Below, in pieces: positions 54,618 to 64,000 of a stretch of 64,000 nucleotides of DNA. The DNA lies in the NCBI GenBank assembly GCA_010279815.1, contig QEOQ01000395.1:1-64000 (forward strand), given 5' to 3'. Each line of letters begins with the position of its first letter. Positions within the stretch are counted from its first letter, which is position 1. The notes below the pieces were generated by a model. That model was not told where the DNA came from. It searched no databases and saw only the letters and a list, made by a program, of their open reading frames with translations. The position numbers and the translations under genes are program-made. The stretch is from Brachionus plicatilis. Its lineage: Eukaryota; Rotifera; Eurotatoria; Ploima; Brachionidae.

Positions 54618-57137
54618 TCATTTGGCCGAGTTAAACGCTTGCTGAGTGACCAACTGAGTCAACTTGTCCAAATTGTGCATAAAATCATTCAACAACTTGC
54701 TCAACGCACTCAAATCAAGGGCGTTCGGCTGTCCATTTTGGCTGTCACTCTGCTCAAAAGCCTTTACTTTGATGATCGCCTGACGCAACTTCAACAACAA
54801 GTCATAATTCTGCTCGTTGGACCAACTGTTCAAGTTGTTCAGCTCCAAATTAGTCTTGGCACAAAACTGTTCCTTGAACTGCACAAACGAGCTCCATTCG
54901 GCCCGATCGGCCCCACTCTTTTTCACATTCCTCAACTTTTGCACAAATATCTCCAAGTCTTCTTTGACATAGCGCAGCATGATCAGACACGCATTGGCGC
55001 CACTGGCCGCCTCGCCGCTATTATTCAGCGGCAAGAACACTCCCGTCTGCTTGTACTGACTGGGCTTTATGTTAAACGACGCGTACTCAATTGTCTTTTT
55101 CATGTGCGCAATATTTGCCCGTTTCGCCTCTGTCGAACTGCTCGAACAACACGAGCTCGACGTCGACGACACACACTCCTCTCCTCCTTTCTTCTCATCC
55201 AAATCATTAACTGACTGTGACCTCTTTTCCTCCTCTTTCTTAGCCTCACTCTCCACTCCCAAATTATTACTGTGTTTGCTGTAAGAACACCAGTCCAATT
55301 GTGATATGTTTTTGTGCGCTTTTGAAGCGTCACCGCCGCTGACCTTTTTCAAGTTGCTCAGCACTTTTTGCAGCTCGCTCTCCTCTTTGTGCACGAGGCG
55401 ACTGCTGGGCCGGCCGCTACTGCTGGAGGAGACGGGCGGCGGCTGGGCCGGGGACGCCTGGTTCAGATTGTCGACGTCCTTGAAGGAGCAGGAGCGCTCG
55501 GGGGGCTTGGGCGGCTGGTTTTTCTTGGCCTGGAAGGAGGTGAGTACTTGTTGGTTGGAGTGAGCGGGCAGGGTGGACGAGCTGAAGTCTTTGTGGGGGG
55601 GTAGAGAGTGAGCGGTGGCCTCGTGGAACATGTTCTCGATGTGAGCGTAGATGTGGGCAAAAGAGGGCCGGTTGGCGGGCTCCCAGTGCCAGCAGCGGCG
55701 CATCAGCTCGTATAAACCGAGAGGACAGGCGTCCGGGCAGTGCATGCGGTAGCCGGAGTCGAGCAGGTGGTAGACCTGGGCGAGCTCGACGCCCGGGTAC
55801 GGCGACTTGCCGTAAGTGGTAATCTCCCATAGGAGAACGCCGTAGGCCCACACGTCCGACTTGCTCGAGAACTTGTTGTAGGCAAGGCCCTCGGGGGCCG
55901 TCCACTTGATGGGAAATTTGGCGCCCACGTGCGCCGTGTACTCGGACTGGGCGGCCGCGTTTTTGTCTGCATGCGGCGCCACCAGTCTGGCCAGGCCGAA
56001 GTCGGCGACCTTGACCAAGTTGTTGTCGCCGACGAGGCAATTGCGGGCCGCCAGGTCCCGATGAATGAAATTTTTCGACTCCAGATAGGTCATGGCCGCG
56101 GCCACCTGCAGTCCAAAGTACATGAGCACACTGGCGTTCAGCTCTTGTTTGTTGCCGGCTCTCAAGTAGTCGAGCAAATTGCCGTTGGCCATGAACTCGG
56201 TGATTATGTAGTAGGGGGGCTCGCGAGTGCATATGCCGAGCAGTTGTACTAGATTGGCGTGTTTCATTTCTTTCATGATGGCCGCTTCGGCGAGAAAGTC
56301 GTGCAAGCACATGTTCTCTTCTTTGAGGGTTTTGACGGCCACTGTTTTGTTGTAGCGCAGCCAGACGCCCTCGTACACGTCGCCGTACTGGCCCGAGCCG
56401 AGCTTGAGCCGCATTTGAATTTCGCACCGGTCCAGCTCCCACTTGTCGGCGCCGTCGTGCAGCACGTCCACTGGACTCAGCGAGTAGAGCTGGGGCTGGC
56501 GCTTGAGCTTGGCGGCCGGGTACAGCAGGGTGGTGGTGAGGCCGTCCGGCTCGGTCGAGTGGTGGTGCACCAGCTCGGCCAGAGTGCAGAACTTGGCCTC
56601 TTTGGACACGTAGAAGAGGCCGCTTGGCTCGTCTTTGTTGATGCGGTAGTGGTAGACGCGGCCGTCGAAGCGCACCGAAATCGACAGCTGCTTTGCGCAC
56701 GTCTCGGACTCGCGCACCAAAAACGAGCCGTTTATGCCCGACGAGAGCAGGTACTCGGCGTGCACGCGCTCAATTTTGCCGTGGTACCATGCAAAGTTGT
56801 CCAGATGATTGAACTGTTTTATGTAGGTGGCGGGCACCCAGCCGCTCTTGAGGCTGTGCGTGTTCCGCACTTCGCACCACTCCTTGGTCTTGTTGTAAGA
56901 CAGTATGTTGAGACTGTCGCCCTTTTGGATGCTCAGGTGTTTGTCCAGATCGCATTTGTAGTCGTAGAGAGCGATGAATATTTGGGAGTGGTCGGCGGAC
57001 GCGGCTCCCGGTGGAGTCGTCTGGGCCAGGCTGTCTTTGGACTTGTTGCGCTGCTTCACGGTGTGAGAGAGGCGAGCGCTGCCGAGGAGTGGCGTGCTAG
57101 GGTTCGATTTGGTGCTGGTCGAGCTTGAGTTTCCCAT
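54618..57137 (-). CDS. Abl: ABL-family non-receptor tyrosine kinase, intronless ORF
   Basis: 839 codons. The frame extends 15 codons further up but only to TTG. I start at the ATG at 57137 (context ACAAACATGG) because it gives MGNSSS, a fit to the N-myristoylation signal of the long ABL isoform. SH3 about 53-109 (ALYDY 56-60); SH2 about 116-207 (FLVRES 139-144, Arg142); kinase about 233-505: GSGQYG 247-252, VAVK Lys269, Glu284, gatekeeper Thr313, HRDLAARN Asp361, DFG Asp379, activation Tyr400, TAPE 413-416. The tail has a PPKPP motif (about 542) and ends in a helical F-actin-binding-type domain (about 710-835). All catalytic residues are present, so it should be active, signalling from membrane and actin sites. 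The activation loop is nine residues longer than in human ABL1. The tail is shorter than in vertebrates. GC-rich compared with its surroundings. Confidence 0.95.
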   Translation of the reverse strand: MGNSSSTSTKSNPSTPLLGSARLSHTVKQRNKSKDSLAQTTPPGAASADHSQIFIALYDYKCDLDKHLSIQKGDSLNILSYNKTKEWCEVRNTHSLKSGWVPATYIKQFNHLDNFAWYHGKIERVHAEYLLSSGINGSFLVRESETCAKQLSISVRFDGRVYHYRINKDEPSGLFYVSKEAKFCTLAELVHHHSTEPDGLTTTLLYPAAKLKRQPQLYSLSPVDVLHDGADKWELDRCEIQMRLKLGSGQYGDVYEGVWLRYNKTVAVKTLKEENMCLHDFLAEAAIMKEMKHANLVQLLGICTREPPYYIITEFMANGNLLDYLRAGNKQELNASVLMYFGLQVAAAMTYLESKNFIHRDLAARNCLVGDNNLVKVADFGLARLVAPHADKNAAAQSEYTAHVGAKFPIKWTAPEGLAYNKFSSKSDVWAYGVLLWEITTYGKSPYPGVELAQVYHLLDSGYRMHCPDACPLGLYELMRRCWHWEPANRPSFAHIYAHIENMFHEATAHSLPPHKDFSSSTLPAHSNQQVLTSFQAKKNQPPKPPERSCSFKDVDNLNQASPAQPPPVSSSSSGRPSSRLVHKEESELQKVLSNLKKVSGGDASKAHKNISQLDWCSYSKHSNNLGVESEAKKEEEKRSQSVNDLDEKKGGEECVSSTSSSCCSSSSTEAKRANIAHMKKTIEYASFNIKPSQYKQTGVFLPLNNSGEAASGANACLIMLRYVKEDLEIFVQKLRNVKKSGADRAEWSSFVQFKEQFCAKTNLELNNLNSWSNEQNYDLLLKLRQAIIKVKAFEQSDSQNGQPNALDLSALSKLLNDFMHNLDKLTQLVTQQAFNSAK

Positions 57138-57826
57138 GTTTGTTGCGATTCCAGCAGCAGATCTGCTCGCATTTCTTGCCAACGATTAGAAATATAGAAA
57201 TTATTTTTGTTGATCGATCGACCCCTTTTCAAGCCATGTACGGTCCATATTTGTTTTTTTTTTTTTTCTCTAGATTATTATTATTTTTGTTATTCTTAGC
57301 TGGTCGATTGAGTGGGACAGCTGGGGCCTGGTCTCGCTACACGCCAAATAGTTTAGCATCCATTGAATATTTTACTCGTTAAATGTTAGAAATGTTTTGT
57401 TGCCAATTCTTTTCTTTTTGTTGTTGTTGTTGTTTGTCTCATTAAATTATTACTAATTATTAATCTAGGAAACGAATGAATGAACTTGAAATGGTTTGGG
57501 AGAGCGTGTATTTATAATTTATCATTTGTGTATGTGAATTGTAGCATGTTTAACATGTCTGTCTTAATTTTTTCATTTTATTTTTTATTTTCGTTTCAAA
57601 TGAAAATTTTTGGGTGAGGTTTTTTTTGTACAAAAAACAAGACCACGGTTCAATATGGCAATTATCATAATAGCAAGAGACGACACAACAATGCGTTTTT
57701 TAGGGTCGTAAAATGCGGTAAAAAATGCAAAATTAAATTTTATTATTTGTAATTAGATTTTTTTAAATTTACAATTATTTAAGTAATATATTAGCAGACT
57801 TGTTTTTAAGTCACAAGTCTTAAGCA
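57138..57826. other. 5' flank of ABL, promoter not resolved
   Basis: AT-rich, with TTG/TTGTTG runs near 57415-57440. The short plus-strand open frame at 57125-57382 is antisense to the ABL start and not protein-like. No clear TATA box or upstream exon. Confidence 0.4.
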
Positions 57827-57885
57827 GAGTTGGTCAAAAGTCAAAGTCATGAAGTCAAAGTCAAGTCTGGACTTTGACTTTAAAA
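57795..57885 (+). repeat. hAT-like repeat terminus, related to 35020-35110
   Basis: CAGAGTTGGTCAAAAGTCAA followed by AGTC-rich sequence, a pattern typical of hAT ends. GACTTG..AAGTCACAAGTCTTAAG is shared with 35020-35110. Confidence 0.45.
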
Positions 57886-57945
57886 TTATTTTTAGTGTTG
57901 GATGCGGCCAAGACAAACCGGTCCATTACACGGACGGTTTATTGC

Positions 57946-58919
57946 NNNNNNNNNNNNNNNNNNNNNNNNNNNNNNNNNNNNNNNNNNNNNNNNNNNNNNN
58001 NNNNNNNNNNNNNNNNNNNNNNNNNNNNNNNNNNNNNNNNNNNNNNNNNNNNNNNNNNNNNNNNNNNNNNNNNNNNNNNNNNNNNNNNNNNNNNNNNNNN
58101 NNNNNNNNNNNNNNNNNNNNNNNNNNNNNNNNNNNNNNNNNNNNNNNNNNNNNNNNNNNNNNNNNNNNNNNNNNNNNNNNNNNNNNNNNNNNNNNNNNNN
58201 NNNNNNNNNNNNNNNNNNNNNNNNNNNNNNNNNNNNNNNNNNNNNNNNNNNNNNNNNNNNNNNNNNNNNNNNNNNNNNNNNNNNNNNNNNNNNNNNNNNN
58301 NNNNNNNNNNNNNNNNNNNNNNNNNNNNNNNNNNNNNNNNNNNNNNNNNNNNNNNNNNNNNNNNNNNNNNNNNNNNNNNNNNNNNNNNNNNNNNNNNNNN
58401 NNNNNNNNNNNNNNNNNNNNNNNNNNNNNNNNNNNNNNNNNNNNNNNNNNNNNNNNNNNNNNNNNNNNNNNNNNNNNNNNNNNNNNNNNNNNNNNNNNNN
58501 NNNNNNNNNNNNNNNNNNNNNNNNNNNNNNNNNNNNNNNNNNNNNNNNNNNNNNNNNNNNNNNNNNNNNNNNNNNNNNNNNNNNNNNNNNNNNNNNNNNN
58601 NNNNNNNNNNNNNNNNNNNNNNNNNNNNNNNNNNNNNNNNNNNNNNNNNNNNNNNNNNNNNNNNNNNNNNNNNNNNNNNNNNNNNNNNNNNNNNNNNNNN
58701 NNNNNNNNNNNNNNNNNNNNNNNNNNNNNNNNNNNNNNNNNNNNNNNNNNNNNNNNNNNNNNNNNNNNNNNNNNNNNNNNNNNNNNNNNNNNNNNNNNNN
58801 NNNNNNNNNNNNNNNNNNNNNNNNNNNNNNNNNNNNNNNNNNNNNNNNNNNNNNNNNNNNNNNNNNNNNNNNNNNNNNNNNNNNNNNNNNNNNNNNNNNN
58901 NNNNNNNNNNNNNNNNNNN
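57946..58919. other. Assembly gap (974 Ns)
   Basis: Unknown bases. The left edge has ATGCGGCCAAGACAAACCGG and TCCATTACACGGACGG, a GC-rich motif type also clustered at 59628-59825, so the gap probably holds a repetitive GC-motif region. Confidence 0.99.
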
Positions 58920-59160
58920 CAAGGACGATTGTGGACAAAAAAAATAGAACTTGTCGAAATCAAATCCAATATCTAATAAAATAACCATTTTTCTGTAAAA
59001 ATTAAAAAAAAAATTTGTAAATCGCATTTACCAAGCCTGAGATATTCAAATTTATCGAATATACTCTAAAAGCCAAAAAATTCTTTAAAGCCTTATATCT
59101 CCTTTATTATACAAGAAACCTATATAATGTCATATACTTTTGATCTTAGAATTTTTTCCT

Positions 59161-59577
59161 CTACAAAATGATATATAGATATCTGGAAAAAAATAATTTA
59201 GATACGTATTGAATGACGCGCACCTTACCAAACATCCTTACCTGGCATAAAAAATTTAAAATGCTCAAAATCGAGTTAAGTTTGTTTGCTTTCGGCTCTT
59301 TCATAGCTACTTTATCCCCAGGAGTCTTGCTATCAAAAAACGAGGAAAATAATGATTCTTTTGAGGTTTCATTATCAGATTTTTTAATCAGTCTTGAAAC
59401 AATTTCCTCTAAATCATTTACTCTTTTAGGTAAGGTGGAGTTGTTACTTTCCAAAACTGAAATACGATCAAGAGCAGCATCATGCATTACTTTATTAACC
59501 ATTTTACTTTCTTTCTCTTGAACGCTATAGTATTGGCTTACGTGTGCTTTTGATTTTTTCTTAGAAGATGATTTTTT
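59161..59577 (-). pseudogene. Coiled-coil ORF fragment, probably from a retroelement ORF1
   Basis: The minus-strand frame is open from about 59577 (SSSKKKSKAHVSQYYSVQ) through an ATG at 59502 to the stop at 59161. A heptad-like segment (DRISVLESNNSTLPKRVNDL, then EEIVSRLIKKS) suggests a short coiled coil preceded by a basic Ser/Lys region, as in LINE ORF1 proteins. No RNA-binding knuckle is visible. It could also be an exon of a host gene partly hidden in the gap. Confidence 0.35.
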
Positions 59578-59627
59578 TTAGAAAATTTAGAACTTTTTTA
59601 ACGTTTTTGTTTAACGTTCTTTCAGTT

Positions 59628-59825
59628 GGCCGGCCACTTCACGGTCGGTTTTTATTTTGGCCGATAGTCGGCCGGCCACCTTACGGTTTTCTAAAATTTG
59701 GCCGGCCTGTCTTGTCACGGTCGGTCTGTCTTGTGGCCGGCTCTGGAAAGGTCGGCCATTTTAAAAACGGTCCACATACGGCCGTCCAATTCTCGGACGG
59801 TCTAAAATGCGGCCAAATTTTAAAA
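59628..59825. repeat. Cluster of GGCCG / CGGTC motifs
   Basis: In 200 bp of otherwise AT-rich sequence there are about a dozen GGCCG, CGGCC or ACGGTC motifs, including GGCCGGCCACTTCACGGTCG and GTCGGCCGGCCACCTTACGG, at irregular spacing. The same motif type borders the gap at 57946. An open plus-strand frame here is a by-product. Confidence 0.75.
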
Positions 59826-60625
59826 TACGTCCCTAGCTTATTCTTTAAATTTTAGGTGATATTTATTCTTTCATCAAATATTTTAAATTTATCATCAACA
59901 AATTGAGTAAATAACATCAAAATTTTGTCATCAAAAAAATGAAAATTTTCACCAAAATATTTTATTTTCATCACCAAATTTATTAAAAAATCATCATCAA
60001 AATACTCAAACATTTAGATTAATTAAGTGGAAAATATTCATCAAAAATTTTTTTTAATCATTAAATAAAAAAATTATTATAATCAAAATCAATTAAATAA
60101 TAAAATATAGAAATAAAACTACCTCAACAAAGCTTTTATGACTAATTTAGGTTTACCATGAGTTCTTTTTGAGCCAACATCAAGTGCTTTAGCGTTATCA
60201 GGAATTTTGGTAGATCATTCTAATCAGCAATATATATACAATGTTTGTATACATAGTTTTTTGAATATCTTGGACAATCAGATGAAATTCTGCTGCATTC
60301 TAAAGGGAAAAAGCTTTTGACGAATAAAAAAATTATCTATAGAACAAAAAAATTCTTTATAGTGTAAACAAAATTTTATTTATTTTAGCTTAAAAATCAA
60401 ATCATTATAACACAAAAAGTCAATTAAATTACTTTAAGATGTTATCGTTTTTTTTGATAGTACGGAAATATCGATAATTCCGTTACCACACTTAAATTTT
60501 GAAATAAATAAAATTGTCAATTTTTCCTGTTTTTTTTATTTTTCTCGTAATTAACTGAAATTTAAAAGATAAATATAGTAATAATCTGAAATAAATGAAA
60601 TAAAGCGTAAATATTGATAAAAAGT
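59826..60625. other. AT-rich stretch with a shared transposon exon
   Basis: About 60118-60200 (minus strand) reads KRTHGKPKLVIKALLR into donor GAG/GTAG, homologous to the fragment at 49294. The remainder is low complexity with repeated TCATCAAAAT motifs. Confidence 0.4.
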
Positions 60626-60892
60626 TTATTTATTGGAGCAAATTGTATTTGAGCCTTGACACCTGGAATTACACAAGATGTAAGATTTTCTACAAGTGCA
60701 TTGATTTGTAATATATTGAGATTTACAATTACATCTTATTATTCCTTGACCACCACCAATCGAAATTTCATTGACCGCTTGTCTTACGCTTTTGATCGAC
60801 TTGTCGGTTCTAATTTCTAGTTCAACTTGACAATTTTGAACTAAATCAAAAGCGTTAAGGTAAAATAAGCCCGAAAATACACCAACTGACAT
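60626..60892 (-). pseudogene. Cys-rich C-terminal fragment like that of integrase-type (KRBA2-like) transposon proteins
   Basis: 88 codons with ATG. Residues from about 50 on carry C-x-C-x8-C-x-C-x6-C-x3-C-x6-C (IRCNCK, CTCRKSYILCNSRC, ICSNK), which resembles the terminal cysteine cluster of KRAB-A-domain-2-like/integrase-derived proteins encoded by DNA transposons. The upstream part (NCQVELEIRTDKS) is not recognised. The integrase core is missing. The stop codon overlaps AATAAA. A second short frame upstream (60967-61059) may be another piece of the same gene. Confidence 0.45.
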
Positions 60893-60966
60893 GCAAGTTC
60901 CTAAAGACTGAATTTATAATCAACGTCGATTAATCGGCAAATTAGAGTATGGGCTTCAGTCAGCCC

Positions 60967-61059
60967 TTAATCTACATCTGGGATCGACAGCGCGATAAAA
61001 TCATCAATATTTACTTCCGGTAAATACTGTTGTAGGCTAACTTGCCTATCAGGATTCAT
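60967..61059 (-). pseudogene. 30-residue frame, possibly upstream piece of the same transposon gene
   Basis: ATG frame reading MNPDRQVSLQQYLPEVNIDD to TAA; beyond the stop the frame continues GLTEAHTLICRLIDVDYKF. Part of it (33 bp, 60996-61028) is duplicated directly at 61290-61322. Confidence 0.35.
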
Positions 61060-61322
61060 TGTAAAGAATGAAAACAAAAGTTTATGTTTTAAAGCTCTTT
61101 ATTATAACTCTAAAGTTTCGCAAACTATACCAAAATAAAGTCTTCTTTTATAGACATACTTTAGTATTATATCTCTAAGCCACCAATTACAGTAGTTAAT
61201 ATAATTAATAACTAGGGAATCATAACTAAGAAGTGTAAAGTTAGCTACGAACTAACAAGTTCATTTAGCCGCTAACAATAAAATAAAAATAAAATCATCA
61301 ATATTTACTTCCGGTAAATACT
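60996..61322 (+). repeat. 33-bp direct repeat (60996-61028 and 61290-61322)
   Basis: TAAAATCATCAATATTTACT plus TCCGGTAAATACT in both copies, identical, 294 bp apart. It could be the duplicated target of an insertion that occupies 61029-61289. Confidence 0.7.
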
Positions 61323-64000
61323 TTTTACTTCTCGTTTTCATTACCTCAGCTTTTCTTTTGACTCTGACGAACATTGTCACTATTTATTAATATTTCTATC
61401 AAAATTTACTGAATAGTTAATCTAGTATTAAACTTAGTTTTTTTTTAATATTTACGGTTGCACTAGTACTTACTTAGTAAAATTTGAAAATCTACAAATA
61501 CATTCAAGAATATGATAATGAACCATTACTAGACATAATATGTCTAGTAATGTATTTATTTCTTAAATATTATTAAAATCATTAGATTAATTAAGTTTTA
61601 AAATTTTAAATGATCGTTTTGATTTTAAAATTTGATCTGAAACTTCAATTTCAAAAGCAAAAAAATGGCCTCTTATTTTCGAACAAAATTCCAAAATTCT
61701 TCGAAAATTAACAAGAAAACGATGATTTTTGGCTCTTTAATAATTTGCGTAAAAAAGTAGAAATTAAGGTAATTTTACGTAAATTTTCGGATTTTCAGAT
61801 AAATTTCGTAGATTTTTTTTTGTTATTTTACGAAAAATTACATAAATTATTTCTTTTTTCGTAATCGTTTAATAGTTTGAAAACCAATGGACCTTCACTT
61901 TTTTTGTCGATTTTTATAGCCCTTTTATTTGAAATTAATCTAAACATTTTTTTCTTTTAACTTTATTTTTATTTCCAAAAATATCTTTTTGAGAGTGGAT
62001 TTTTTCCCTTTTACAAAATTAAGCTAATTTTGATTCAACTTAGATGTAAACTGATTTATTCTCCTTTTTTAATTTTTTTTTTTAGAATATTATTTCAACT
62101 TTTTAGTTTGCTATTTTTTTAATTAGTTTACCCAATATTGACTTTTATAAGAGTTTTTTTTTCAACTTTTTTTAGAAAAAAATCAAAAAATTTAATTAAA
62201 TCAAAATCAAATCTGAGGACACGAGAGAATGGAGTAATTAAGCTTTAATTTAATTATTGATAGAAAATGTAATTGCTACGTCACATTTTTGAAATAATTT
62301 CAACGCACATCTACTAACATTAGATAAAATTTTCAGCGCACATAATTTTTTTTTAACCCACATTTGAAAAAAAATCGGTAAAATAAAATAATCTTAAAAG
62401 TTTTATTTTAAGAAAATGTGGAAAAAGTATTTATAAGTTTTCTGATAATGAAGAATTTTTAAAAAATATCACTGATAAAATGTGTAACTGCAAATACTTT
62501 TTAAATAATTTTTAATTGATTAATTTTGAATAATTCCTCATATATAAATCTTTAACTCTACCCAACCTGATATTCACCATAAATCAACTGAATGATTTTC
62601 AAAATACGATTGAAATTTTTAGAGCCAAATATAGCCACTATATAATCTTGGTACAATAAGAAATTAATTGTTTGATTAAGAGAAATATTTTTGAAATTTT
62701 GATGGTATGTGTCTTGATTAAAAATCTGAGATCGCTTCCAATATAGATCTCAATGCATTCTTTGTATATTGCTAGGTGACATAGGTAAATAAATAAAAAA
62801 GATAATTCAAATTAAGACCACGAAGAAAGGCAAAAGTCTTGGAATTTTAGTAAAAAATTTATTTTTTTTTAAATAAATTGAAAAAAATTTACTTAAAAAT
62901 TAACTTGATTTTTGTGACAAATTTTGAATTTTTATATCAAAGTGGTAAATTTGCACACACGGTTTCAAAATGAATTAAAAAAAATAGAATTTGAAAATTT
63001 TTAAATTTAGAGCTAGCATAATTCAAAACTCGACAGTTAGATTTAAATTTTTTTTTTAATCAAATTATCTTTTCTAATGAGTAAACATTATTATAAAGAG
63101 TTAAAATATTTTTTTTATTTATGCATACTTATCTGTATTCTTAATGTTCGAGCATGATCTGATACTAAGTTATATCATGATTTCAAAGTTTCAAAATATT
63201 TTTAAAAACTGTATTATTTAAACGGCATATTATTATTTTCATTAAAATTTTAGGTCTGCGCCAATTTTATCAAATTTTATTTTTAAATGTAATCATAATA
63301 GTTTAATTGCGCATTTTGGTCATGCTGTAAGTTAAAAGATATTTTTTTTCAAAATTTTAAATTTATAGCTTCAGGATCTTATGAGCCTGTGAAATACCCA
63401 TTCAAATAAATTGCGTTCTTAATTGTATTGGTGATAAATTTAACTTTTTCTAACTAAAATTCGTTCACTAGATCTAAATAAATTGTTTTGATAATATTAA
63501 ATGATATTTACGACAAAAAAATTTATCTAAATAGATTAAAACAGAAAGATACTAAAATTTAAGCTAATTTATTTTTTTTTTAAATTTAGCTTTGTTTTGA
63601 AGATTTCATCAAATATCATGAATTTTAGTTTTGATAAATTCAAAATCAAACACAAATACAAAAACCTAATTTTAAAAATTTTGAACCAAAAACATGCATC
63701 TTTGGATGATGTAAATAAACTCTCCCCACAATCTTAAAAAAAAGAGATAATTTATTATTTGAGATAAAAAAAGTTAAATAAATAAAAAAATTATTGACGT
63801 AAATTGAAAATAGAAATACTTCTAAAATTTTAGAAACTTTTAACAATACAATAAATTCTCAATTTTAAAATAAAGCAATATTTTAATTTTTTTGGTCAGA
63901 TAATACAGAATCACTAAAAAAATTTAAATTAGCTCTGCAGTTCAATTTATATCGTTTTATGTGGAAATTATTTTTAAAAAAAATTTTTTCTTACCCGTTC
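61323..64000. other. AT-rich right end of window, no gene seen
   Basis: Low-complexity sequence with ACGTAAATT motifs near 61770-61860. The short minus-strand frame at 63646-63846 is not protein-like apart from about 15 residues (VGRVYLHHPKMHVFG). Confidence 0.5.

Noticed and set aside
55417..57128. Long open frames overlapping ABL on both strands
   Set aside because: Shadows of the ABL coding sequence; the SH3-SH2-kinase frame accounts for the region.
54618..57182. ABL start at 57182
   Set aside because: That codon is TTG. The first ATG, at 57137, has good context and gives the MGNSSS myristoylation-type N-terminus.
57849..59027. Several long frames spanning the second gap
   Set aside because: They consist almost wholly of Ns, with only short real ends.
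63646..63846. 66-codon minus-strand ORF
   Set aside because: Composition dominated by A/T-encoded residues; the short non-random patch is too small to assign.
1..64000. tRNA, rRNA or other structured RNA genes
   Set aside because: No cloverleaf-like GC stems or conserved rRNA segments were noticed; a covariance-model search would be needed to exclude small RNAs.

Overview
The window is eukaryotic genomic DNA, very AT-rich, with two assembly gaps (23507-24097 and 57946-58919). It suggests an invertebrate animal. It carries a metazoan ABL tyrosine kinase, a REPTOR/CREBRF-family bZIP gene with GT-AG introns, a secreted protein with three type-2 chitin-binding domains, and a dense load of non-LTR retrotransposon, mariner/Tc1 and small inverted-repeat (MITE/foldback) debris. 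A small AT-rich protostome such as a monogonont rotifer would fit, but that is an inference; nothing here proves the taxon.

Host genes, all on the minus strand. (1) A serine-rich exon at 412-776 that runs off the left edge. (2) A secreted von Willebrand A-like protein at 7739-8743. (3) A four-exon REPTOR/CREBRF gene at 18476-25955. Its bZIP exon ends at a GTGAGA donor a few bases before the first gap, and its two C-terminal exons lie 4-6 kb further on. All exon phases agree, so the gap appears to hold only intron. (4) A three-domain chitin-binding (peritrophin-like) protein at 42680-44050. (5) A small orphan ORF at 47875-48345. (6) An intronless ABL kinase at 54618-57137 with SH3, SH2, kinase and C-terminal F-actin-binding regions. 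The long exons of genes 3 and 6 are conspicuously GC-rich islands. I see no operon-like coupling between the genes.

Mobile DNA fills most of the rest. Two kinds of non-LTR reverse transcriptase occur. One is CR1/L2-like, at 2785, 3566, 20598 and 34223. The other is Jockey/I-like with (TAAA)n tails, at 15468, 31735, 32264 and 32841. The 15468-16725 copy is flanked by a perfect 60-bp target duplication. Cut-and-paste elements include a deleted mariner (5585-6257), a Tc1 relic (31190-31568), a piggyBac-type MITE with TTAA sites (35484-35837), and TA-flanked foldbacks (10733-12104, 12310-13936, 21299-21651, 45786-46833). Further elements have 8-bp (29005-29523, 49507-50279) or 9-bp (52774-54082) duplications.

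The most unusual recurring theme is that unrelated inverted-repeat elements each enclose a short exon-like reading frame ending in an AT-hook or similar basic tail. This occurs at about 11.5, 40.5 and 46.3 kb, with a fourth tail at 47.0 kb next to an element. A Cys-pair finger fragment sits inside another element at 49.9 kb. No CRISPR array, tRNA or rRNA was seen. All family assignments come from motif recognition by eye, without database searches.
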